DNA of 19,108 nt from JBHHYU01 sp046757725 (GTDB lineage: Bacteria > Desulfobacterota > Binatia > UBA9968), in NCBI GenBank assembly GCA_046757725.1, contig JBHHYU010000061.1, forward strand, positions 1 through 19,108, in the 5' to 3' direction. The notes beneath the pieces were generated by a model that worked only from the letters and a program-made list of their open reading frames with translations, made no database searches and was not told where the DNA came from. Below are positions 6,886 through 12,933 of this stretch, one piece after another (the stretch's first letter is position 1; the number at the start of each line of letters is the position of its first letter). The translations under genes and the position numbers were made by a program.

Positions 6886-7887
6886 TCACGGAGTGCACCG
6901 TCCTTTGCCATCGCAGGAGATTGGAACGCCACTCAGAGGCACAATGACCTTGGTTCGCCGCTTCACCTGATTAATGAAACGCTCGGTTCGTGTATCTGGG
7001 TTCACAACACCGCCCGTTGTGGCCACCTCATTGGCGTGCTGAGGTATGACGGTCTTGGGTTTAATCAGTTTGTTAGTGGCAAAGGCCCCTTCATCCGGTC
7101 CCATGCTGAAAATATCCCCGATATGCAGAATCGCCAGGTTAACCTTGTAAAAGTCGCTGATGAACTTCATACCGGCGAAAATACCGGTATCATCAGACCA
7201 GTATACCGAGAGGCCATTGGAAAACCGGATTGCATAGCCTGTTTCTGGTCCACCGTACTGTGTGGTTCCGGGCGGAAGTCCCCCATTAACAAAGGCTCCA
7301 GGGATACCGTTGCTATGGATCGCTTGCACAGTAGATACCTTGACTCCGGTCGGTACTCCGTTAAGCATCAACTCTCGCGTGGCACCAGGGCGCAGCGTAT
7401 CGGCGCAAGCCGTCGTACGAACCACTTCCGTTAGGACCGATCCTCCACACCTGCCGTTTCCACCTTCACCAGCAGCCAAGAGCCTCTCTCGAAGCCAACC
7501 TGAGAGCTCTCCTCCAACAAGCATCGCTGAATTCTTCTCGTTTGCGATCAATACGATATTGGGTATCCCACCGGCTGCGAGCGACGTTCCTCCGGATCCA
7601 TCACATGCGACGTCGATTCGGTCGCCGATGTGGTCGCCGTGCGCATGGCCAAGAAGAATTGCGTGGACAACTCCAAGCCGAGGGTCATCGGCGCCACTGA
7701 CAGTTCTTCCCGGCTGAATGAGTATTCTGACTCCAGATGGGTCCTCAAAAAGCATGGCTCGGTCGCGTGCACAGAACTCTCCGGGGGTGGATCCCAGAGG
7801 TGTAATCGTGACTTGCGCCTGAGCCAAGGACCATCCCAGGCCTATGACAAAAGTGAGCAGTAATGTAACTAAAAATTTTCCTTTCAT
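6886..7887 (-). CDS. Secreted metallo-beta-lactamase-fold hydrolase
   Basis: 333 residues with a Sec signal peptide (MKGKFLVTLLLTFVIGLGWS, cleavage near AQA-QVT). The MBL-fold metal site is complete: HAHGDH (H81, H83, D85, H86), H191 in AIHSNG, the aspartate pair in YWSDDTG (232-233) and H284 in PQHAN. The layout (TPLGS near the start, a short ILIQPG strand, ISDFYKVNLAILHIGD late) resembles the UlaG/metal-dependent-hydrolase branch rather than true beta-lactamases. Four cysteines in the mature part, including C161 and the closing SCDGKGRC pair, could form disulfides in an extracytoplasmic protein. The substrate is unknown. GGGGGAG precedes the ATG. Confidence 0.85.
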   Translation of the reverse strand: MKGKFLVTLLLTFVIGLGWSLAQAQVTITPLGSTPGEFCARDRAMLFEDPSGVRILIQPGRTVSGADDPRLGVVHAILLGHAHGDHIGDRIDVACDGSGGTSLAAGGIPNIVLIANEKNSAMLVGGELSGWLRERLLAAGEGGNGRCGGSVLTEVVRTTACADTLRPGATRELMLNGVPTGVKVSTVQAIHSNGIPGAFVNGGLPPGTTQYGGPETGYAIRFSNGLSVYWSDDTGIFAGMKFISDFYKVNLAILHIGDIFSMGPDEGAFATNKLIKPKTVIPQHANEVATTGGVVNPDTRTERFINQVKRRTKVIVPLSGVPISCDGKGRCTP

Positions 7888-8032
7888 TTTTTACTCCCCC
7901 TATTTCTTTATTCTTTGCCGTTTGTCTTGTGTCTATACTCATTTTCTCCGCTGCCTTCACTGGAAGCCTTGGATGGAGATTAGCCATTTTCCTTTCATCC
8001 TACTATTTACCTTTCTGTCTCTATTTTTAGTG

Positions 8033-8488
8033 TCATTTCTTTTTCTTCCGTGGTCCCCGGAAAGTCTTATGACACTTGCCGCAGGCCATCCCGAAAGCCA
8101 CGAATTTTTCCCCAACCCGCATCTCATCTTTGGTTGCAGCGACTTCAGCTAATTCCCTGGCCGCGGCCTTTACCTTTGCAGGCTCTTTACTGAACTGATC
8201 CCACTTCTCCCAGATCACAGGCTTGGCCCGGGATTTGTCCGAGGTGGAGCCCTTGGGAAAAAGGGCCTGGACCTTATCCATGTTGCCGGCAATAACATTT
8301 GCCTTTGCCTTTACGGTTGCGTAATCACCTTGGGCAAAGGCCTTTTTCAAGGCCTTGGTGGCGGCGCTATTGCTTTTCATGAGCTTCTGTCTCTGCTTGA
8401 TGACATCCGACTGGGCAAAGAGTTGAGCGGAGATGAACAGAGATAGGATGGCTACTATCCCTACCCATACGACTTTTTGTTGAACCAT
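8033..8488 (-). CDS. Cytochrome c'/c556-family periplasmic cytochrome
   Basis: 151 residues: a signal peptide (residues 1-26, cleavage after LFAQ), a four-helix-bundle region, and the haem-binding CGKCH at 136-140 close to the C-terminus, as in cytochromes c' and c556. The early IKQRQKLMKSN segment carries M37, the likely sixth ligand in c556-type proteins. It ends in a lysine/arginine tail (FRGPRKKKK). Such cytochromes carry single electrons or bind NO in the periplasm; the partner is unknown. Start: ATG at 8486-8488 with AAGGAG seven bases upstream. The 102-bp dispersed repeat ends its 5' side 24 bases from this start, so any promoter would lie inside or beyond the repeat. Confidence 0.88.
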   Translation of the reverse strand: MVQQKVVWVGIVAILSLFISAQLFAQSDVIKQRQKLMKSNSAATKALKKAFAQGDYATVKAKANVIAGNMDKVQALFPKGSTSDKSRAKPVIWEKWDQFSKEPAKVKAAARELAEVAATKDEMRVGEKFVAFGMACGKCHKTFRGPRKKKK

Positions 8489-8512
8489 GTTTTCTCCTTG
8501 TCTTGTGAGCAG

Positions 8513-8614
8513 TTTAATCGCTACGGGTTAATTCCCCGCAGCTTGCTGGGTAAAAACAGCTAATCTGTTTGCAGCTATCGGTTAACATGTGGCTTACGGA
8601 AACGGAAAAACGAT
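8513..8614 (+). repeat. 102-bp dispersed repeat, copy A
   Basis: This is the same length as 18947-19048, with three mismatches in 102 bases and no gap. The first 35 bases are also identical to 15402-15436. It contains CCCCGCAGCTTGCTG, a truncated version of the palindrome seen whole at 15422-15441, and a hairpin AAACAG-CTAAT-CTGTTT. REP-like or small mobile-element character is likely. It lies between the cytochrome c' and peroxiredoxin genes. Confidence 0.8.
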
Positions 8615-8702
8615 AACTCGCGCAAAGACGCAAAGCACGCCAAGTTCGGAGAAATGGGGTAGTTCACCTATTGGCAAACCCTTGGTCGATACAATGTGAT
8701 TT

Positions 8703-9245
8703 TTAGCTTCCGTGGTTGATCTTCCGGATTTCCTTTAGAAGTGCTTCATTGGGCAGAAGTTTTCGGTTGCTGGACATTATCTTTTTGAACCGGACAACGC
8801 CCTTCTTATCAACGATAAAATAGGAACGCTTGGCCCGGCGCTTCTTTTTGTCAAAGACGCCGTAGGCCTTCATGACTTTTTGCCCTCGGTAATCACTCAG
8901 GAGGGGATAATTGAGCTTCAGAAAATCGGCGAAGGCCTTTTGCGAGAAACGTACATTGGCGCTGATGCCCAGGACCTCCGTATTTGCAGCTTGAAACTTC
9001 GGATAATCGTCCCGACTGGACGATAGTTCTCCCACTCAGCCCGGAGTGAAATCGAGCACGTAAAACTGGATGAGGACATTCTTTCCCCTGAGACTGCTGA
9101 GCTTGAGTTTCCCCCCTTTGGTGCTGGAAAGCTCAAAATCGGGAGCCTTGTCTCCCACCTCGAGGCCGGTTGCTACGTTGGCCGTAACCAGGAGTAGAAA
9201 AATCGAAAACAGCACGTTCAACAATGTCCTTTTGGTAGATCGCAT
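8703..9245 (-). CDS. Exported selenocysteine-containing peroxiredoxin (AhpC/TSA family, TGA decoded as Sec)
   Basis: One continuous frame interrupted only by TGA at 9036-9038. Read through, it gives 180 residues: a signal peptide (MRSTKRTLLNVLFSIFLLLV, cleavage near residue 27), the AhpC/TSA start VGDKAPDFELSSTKGGKLKL, then FYVLDFTPG-U70-VGELSSSRDDYPKF, where U70 sits exactly at the peroxidatic Cys of the family. Further on come LGISANVRFSQKAFADF, YPLLSDYRG, YGVFDKKK and SYFIVDKKGVVRF, all in normal order. No cysteine occurs anywhere in the protein, so it has no catalytic residue unless TGA encodes selenocysteine; it would be a one-Sec peroxiredoxin reducing peroxides outside the cytoplasm. 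A SECIS-like hairpin follows the TGA. The ATG at 9243-9245 is chosen for the signal peptide and an upstream GGGAG. Confidence 0.85.
9006..9024 (-). promoter_or_regulatory. Bacterial SECIS-like hairpin
   Basis: In the mRNA, AUCGUCC (9024-9018) pairs perfectly with GGACGAU (9012-9006) around the loop AGUCG. The loop begins 18 bases after the UGA. Known bacterial SECIS elements have the apical loop roughly 16-37 bases after UGA with a G in the first two loop positions; both conditions are met here (second base G). It lies inside the coding frame, as SelB-dependent insertion in bacteria requires. Confidence 0.75.
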
Positions 9246-9263
9246 CACAAACTCCCGTTTCAG

Positions 9264-9276
9264 TTTCAAATTGAAA
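9264..9276. promoter_or_regulatory. Palindrome upstream of the peroxiredoxin
   Basis: TTTCAAATTGAAA is a perfect 6-bp inverted repeat around one base, about 20 bases before the start codon and next to the ribosome binding site. It could be an operator or mRNA hairpin. Nearby spacer 9301-9347 also holds a GGCGGCA/TGCCGCC inverted repeat (9315-9321, 9341-9347) that may end the response-regulator transcript. Confidence 0.3.
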
Positions 9277-9392
9277 AACACCTGAACCTGATTGCCAGGG
9301 CCTTGTTCAAGCAAGGCGGCAAATTTACCCATTTTTTTGCTGCCGCCGTCAATCCCCATATGGGTATTTTTGTAACTACTCTTTTGGGGGGG

Positions 9393-10052
9393 TTAGTCTA
9401 GGCTTTCTTTGGCAGCCAGGACTGCGGCTTCGGTGCGGTTTTTGACATGAAGCTTGCGGAAGAGTCCCTTCAGGTGCATCTTGATGGTTTCACGAGAGAG
9501 ATTGATCATGCGGCTTATCTCTTCGTTGCTCAGTCCTCCGGAGAGGAGACGCAAAATCTTTAGCTCCTGTTCCGTGAGGCTGTATTTTTCGCTAAACCGC
9601 CTTCTTTTTTCTTCTTCCGAAACATCGGTCCGGTCGGCTGTTTGGTCTAAAGTGAGATGAGCCAAATAAGGGGAGGCGTGGGCTTTGCCTAGATGCGTAT
9701 CGCGTATGATCTCGATAAAATCTTTTTGATCCGCGTCTTTGAGAATGTAGCCGATAGCTCCCGCCCGCAGTGCGGAGACGATCTTTTCGTCATCGTCATG
9801 GATGGAGAGCATAAGGATTTTGGCCTTGGGCACCAGGCTGGATATCAGTCTGGCTGCTTTGATGCCGTCCATCTTCGGCATCCTGACGTCCAGGAGAGCT
9901 ATGTCCGGCTTCTTCTGCCTGGCGCCAAGGACTGCCTCCTGGCCGTCTCCCGCCTCAGCCACTACCTTGATATCCTTTTCGCTTTCCAGCAGTTTTTTAA
10001 GGCTCTGGCGGAACAGCCTTTCATCGTCGGCAATCAATACGTTAAGTGCCAT
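9393..10052 (-). CDS. NarL/FixJ-type response regulator
   Basis: 219 residues. The receiver domain spans about 1-120: acidic pair D9-D10 in IADDE, phosphoacceptor D55 in LLDVRMP, MLSIHDD and the conserved K in ILKDAD. The C-terminal LuxR-type HTH runs from about 155, with YSLTEQELKILRLLSGGLSN and EEISRMINLSRETIKMHLKG. It is the expected output of the adjacent histidine kinase: phosphorylated by it, it binds DNA. The ATG at 10050-10052 lies inside the 3' end of the kinase gene (11-base overlap), so the two are coupled. Targets are unknown; the exported selenoperoxiredoxin lies just downstream, 147 bp beyond, and is a natural candidate. Confidence 0.92.
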   Translation of the reverse strand: MALNVLIADDERLFRQSLKKLLESEKDIKVVAEAGDGQEAVLGARQKKPDIALLDVRMPKMDGIKAARLISSLVPKAKILMLSIHDDDEKIVSALRAGAIGYILKDADQKDFIEIIRDTHLGKAHASPYLAHLTLDQTADRTDVSEEEKRRRFSEKYSLTEQELKILRLLSGGLSNEEISRMINLSRETIKMHLKGLFRKLHVKNRTEAAVLAAKESLD

Positions 10053-11877
10053 AGGCTTCCTTGTGATCAGCTGCGTTGACAGGCAAGAGAACGGAGGCGA
10101 CGAACCCTCCACCATTTCGGCTTTCCGCCCAAATTTTGCCTCCATGGGCCTCCGCCACGAGCTTGCAATAGGGTAGACCCAGGCCCGTACCCGCCTCCAC
10201 CTTACCCTGATCCCGGGTGGAGAAGCGATCAAAGATTCCGGGCAAGTCCTCTTCCGGGATTCCAATGCCTTCGTCTACGACGCGGACCAACACTTGAGTG
10301 CCCAATCCCCTGTGAGCTTCCAGCATGTAGGTAAAGATAGTGATCCGTCCATGATCCGAAGAGAACTTGATAGCGTTGCTAAGAAGATTAATAAGCAGGC
10401 GGGTCAACCTTCGTTTGTCCGCAAAGATGGGGATATCAGGCGGGTCGGAACGGTTCACGAGATGGATCGTTTTCTCTTCCAACTCCGGGCCCAGGATGCG
10501 CAGGCTCGCCTGAATGGGATCGTCTATCCGGAACGAGGTTAGGGAGAGGGGCAGTTCCCCAAAATCCGATCGGTAAATGTCCAGCATCTCGTTAACCATG
10601 CCAATGACCAGATCACCTGCACTCAGGAGATCCGCGAGGATTCTTCTTCTCTCCTCCACGTCGAACTCGGGGGTGGTCTTTTCCAACCGCTCCAGGGTTT
10701 TCTTGATGCCCAGTAGAGGGTTTTTGAGATCATGTGCGATCATGTGGGCCATGGCGGCCCTCTTCTCCTCCGTTTGTGCCAGTTCCTCACCCCTCTCGTC
10801 AAATTTTCTCTCCAGCTCATGGCGATAGCTTTCTACCTCGTCCTTGGATCTTCGGAGCTCCTCCAGCATGCGATTGAAGGAAGTCGCCAGGGCACCGATC
10901 TCGTCTATGGACTGGATGCTTACCGAACCGGCATAATCACCAGCGGCTACCTGCCTAGTCCTGGACACTAACTCCTTCAAGGGTCTGGTCAGCCGGCGAC
11001 TCAAGACCCAGGAGACAAAAAAAGCCAGAACGATACCGATGAGGCCGACCGAGAGAAGGGTCCTTTGCAGTGTCCCGATGGCCGCTGTCATCCCCCGGGA
11101 AGGGAAGGAGAGGGAGATCATACCTTCTCTCCCTCGCAGGGTTTCAAGGGGAAGACGGATCTCCAATGATGGCGAGGGACTCTCCCGATGCCATTGAGAG
11201 CCCCGACTGTCGATAGCGTCCGGTAGGGTACCAGGGTGTTCTTTCACCGGGCGATTCGGTCCATCCGCCGAGTAGAGACGATGGCCTACCGCGACCACCA
11301 CTTTCGCGTCCGCCACTTGCTCCAGTTTCCTAACAAAGTCGTGGTTGAGCGCATAGCCGGCACTGACCACACCCAGAATACCCGTCTTTCCTTCTATGCT
11401 TTCAGCCGCGCGTAAATACGCATTACCATCAATTTCCTCAACGCCGTAGTTTGGTAAGTCGCGCACGCCTTGGAGGAGACGTTGGATGTCCTTTGCTAAG
11501 GTTGGGCGGTCGCCATAGCGGGAGGGGTTATGAACACGGAGAAAAATCCTTCCTTCACGATCCAGGATTTCAATGAAATCCATCTTTATTGATCCGACAA
11601 GGGGTAACAACATTTGAAACAGACCATTACGGTCATTAACTTCAAGTTTTTCTTTAATTCCTTCCATCTCCGCTATCCAGTCCACCAGACCCGTGGCGAA
11701 TTCCTGTTTCTCATTCAAAAGGAGCCTGATCCGTTCCGCCTGTGCCTTGGATTTTTCCGCAAAGCGCCGCTCCAGAAGCGTGGAAAATGTGTTTGAGGTC
11801 CAGAGGATCGCCAAGCCCATAGGCAGTAGGATAACGACCAGTGAAGAAAGGAGCAGTTTAAACAGCAGGCTTCTCAT
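10042..11877 (-). CDS. Membrane sensor histidine kinase with periplasmic Cache-like domain
   Basis: 611 residues. Transmembrane helix 1 lies at about 4-26 and helix 2 at about 274-293, with about 250 residues of periplasm between, resembling a double Cache sensor (FIEILDREGRIFLRVHNPSR and NAYLRAAESIEGKTGILGVV). A HAMP linker follows (LTRPLKELVSRTRQVAAGDY), then a coiled coil. HisKA has H382 in IAHDLKNPLLG. HATPase boxes are N-box NLLSNAIKF, G1 DEGIGIP and G2 GTGLGLPYCK. The ATG at 11875-11877 overlaps the stop of the binding-protein gene (ATGA) and has AAAGGGCG upstream; the longer frame into the preceding gene is not used. It should phosphorylate the response regulator encoded next. The ligand is unknown, possibly delivered by the coupled binding protein. 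Confidence 0.93.
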   Translation of the reverse strand: MRSLLFKLLLSSLVVILLPMGLAILWTSNTFSTLLERRFAEKSKAQAERIRLLLNEKQEFATGLVDWIAEMEGIKEKLEVNDRNGLFQMLLPLVGSIKMDFIEILDREGRIFLRVHNPSRYGDRPTLAKDIQRLLQGVRDLPNYGVEEIDGNAYLRAAESIEGKTGILGVVSAGYALNHDFVRKLEQVADAKVVVAVGHRLYSADGPNRPVKEHPGTLPDAIDSRGSQWHRESPSPSLEIRLPLETLRGREGMISLSFPSRGMTAAIGTLQRTLLSVGLIGIVLAFFVSWVLSRRLTRPLKELVSRTRQVAAGDYAGSVSIQSIDEIGALATSFNRMLEELRRSKDEVESYRHELERKFDERGEELAQTEEKRAAMAHMIAHDLKNPLLGIKKTLERLEKTTPEFDVEERRRILADLLSAGDLVIGMVNEMLDIYRSDFGELPLSLTSFRIDDPIQASLRILGPELEEKTIHLVNRSDPPDIPIFADKRRLTRLLINLLSNAIKFSSDHGRITIFTYMLEAHRGLGTQVLVRVVDEGIGIPEEDLPGIFDRFSTRDQGKVEAGTGLGLPYCKLVAEAHGGKIWAESRNGGGFVASVLLPVNAADHKEAYGT

Positions 11878-12695
11878 CGACGCCCTTTCTTTGGGACCGG
11901 TCGACCGGTGAATCTCTTGAATCCTATCATCCACTCCCGTGCAATGTCTTGAGGTCTTCCCCGCGAGATCAGCAGTCGTGGCCGGGTCAGAGGATAGAGG
12001 CCCGCGCGGATATTCTCCTCGGTAGGAAGCTTACCCTCGATTTTTAAGACCTTAATTCCCTGGGCCTTGGCCTGTTCGAAATGCAGGATGCCGTAACCTA
12101 TCGACCCATCGATCCGCTTGATGGTCTTAATGATCTTCGCCTTCCTTGCACGTAGGGTGAACGCCGTTTCTTGAGCGCCGGAGCTTTTACCAAAGAGATG
12201 TCGGATAAAGATTGCGTGAATGTTAGAACTTTTCTCCCGCGTGAGGGGGACGATTCCCTTGTCTTGGCCCCTGACTTCGCGCCAGTTGGTGATCTGTCCC
12301 AGGTAGATTTTCCGGATCTGTTCGAGGGTCAGGTCGCTGACTGGATTTCCAGGATAGGTGATAAGAAAAATGGCGTCTCGACCAAAGGCTTCTTCATTGA
12401 GTTCCGCCTTTTCTTTGAGGTTGAGACTGCGGGCGATAAGGCCGATATCGACCTCTCCACGTCTGGTAGCTTTAACGGCGTAATTGCTCCCGCGCCCCAA
12501 GATCTTAATTTCGATCCGCGGATATTGTTTTTGAAATCGGGCGGAAAACGCCTGTGCCAGAGGAACGATGGATTGGGCACTGCCGATAATGATTTTCTTT
12601 TGCTTTTCTTGAGCCTGACCTCGGAGGGAAATCGTAAGGAAAAAAGGAACCAAAAAAACTAAAAGAAGCTTCGAAACCGATGGACGCTCGGCCAT
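11874..12695 (-). CDS. PstS-like periplasmic substrate-binding protein coupled to a sensor kinase
   Basis: 273 residues with a signal peptide (about 1-28, ending GQAQ). The fold is the PstS/ModA-like type II binding protein: IIIGSAQSIVPLAQAF, FQKQYPRIEIKILGRGSNYA, GEVDIGLIARSL, and the PstS hallmark LTLEQIRKIYLGQITNWREV followed by GQDKGIVPLTREKSS. No permease or ATPase gene is nearby. Its gene overlaps the histidine kinase gene by four bases (11874-11877), so it probably feeds a signal to that kinase rather than serving transport. Phosphate or another oxyanion is the family's usual ligand, but the ligand here is not determinable. AAGGGG precedes the ATG; a good sigma-70 promoter lies about 30-60 bases upstream. 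Confidence 0.85.
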   Translation of the reverse strand: MAERPSVSKLLLVFLVPFFLTISLRGQAQEKQKKIIIGSAQSIVPLAQAFSARFQKQYPRIEIKILGRGSNYAVKATRRGEVDIGLIARSLNLKEKAELNEEAFGRDAIFLITYPGNPVSDLTLEQIRKIYLGQITNWREVRGQDKGIVPLTREKSSNIHAIFIRHLFGKSSGAQETAFTLRARKAKIIKTIKRIDGSIGYGILHFEQAKAQGIKVLKIEGKLPTEENIRAGLYPLTRPRLLISRGRPQDIAREWMIGFKRFTGRPVPKKGRR

Positions 12696-12729
12696 GAATA
12701 GTGCCCCTTACAGGAGAAATAGTGGGATA

Positions 12730-12758
12730 GCTATATTTCACACACTTGACCCTGTCAA
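12730..12758 (-). promoter_or_regulatory. Sigma-70 promoter for the binding protein-kinase-regulator operon
   Basis: On the minus strand TTGACA (12758-12753) is a perfect -35 and TATAGC (12735-12730) a 4/6 -10, separated by exactly 17 bases. The predicted start is near 12723, giving a short leader before the ATG at 12695 that contains AAGGGG. Confidence 0.7.
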
Positions 12759-12773
12759 CTGCGTGTAGGCTGT

Positions 12774-12871
12774 CCCGTAAAAAGCGTGGTTTCTCAGTTA
12801 GGCGCAGGGGGACCGCTCCGAAGAGAGGGTGACGTCAGGTCGTGCTCGTCGCTCGACGCTCGTGCTCGGTG
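12774..12871 (+). repeat. Dispersed structured repeat, copy 2
   Basis: Its 5' part (GTGGTTTCTCAGTTAGGCGCAG region) matches 18366-18395, and its 3' part (GCTCCGAAGAGAGGG, then the GCTCGTGCTCGGT tail) matches 105-165, so it links the two partial copies. It occupies most of the 238-bp space between the operon promoter and the end of the penicillin-acylase gene. Confidence 0.6.
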
Positions 12872-12933
12872 TCGGACACAAAACACGAACACCAGCCACG
12901 AGATGGGCGTCCGCTGAGGACACCAGAGTTACC

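Noticed and set aside
6517..7434. 305-residue plus-strand reading frame
   Set aside because: It runs antisense through the MBL-fold and beta-propeller genes, both of which have clear family motifs, signal peptides and ribosome binding sites. Its translation shows no domain.
8703..9035. Separate gene beginning at the GTG right after the TGA
   Set aside because: It has no ribosome binding site and would encode only the C-terminal half of a peroxiredoxin without its active site. The same frame continues upstream into the matching N-terminal half.
9036..9038. TGA read as Trp or Gly through an altered genetic code
   Set aside because: TGA is used as a normal stop by several genes in this window (for example 11874-11876, 8033-8035 and 1618-1620), and Trp is encoded by TGG throughout.
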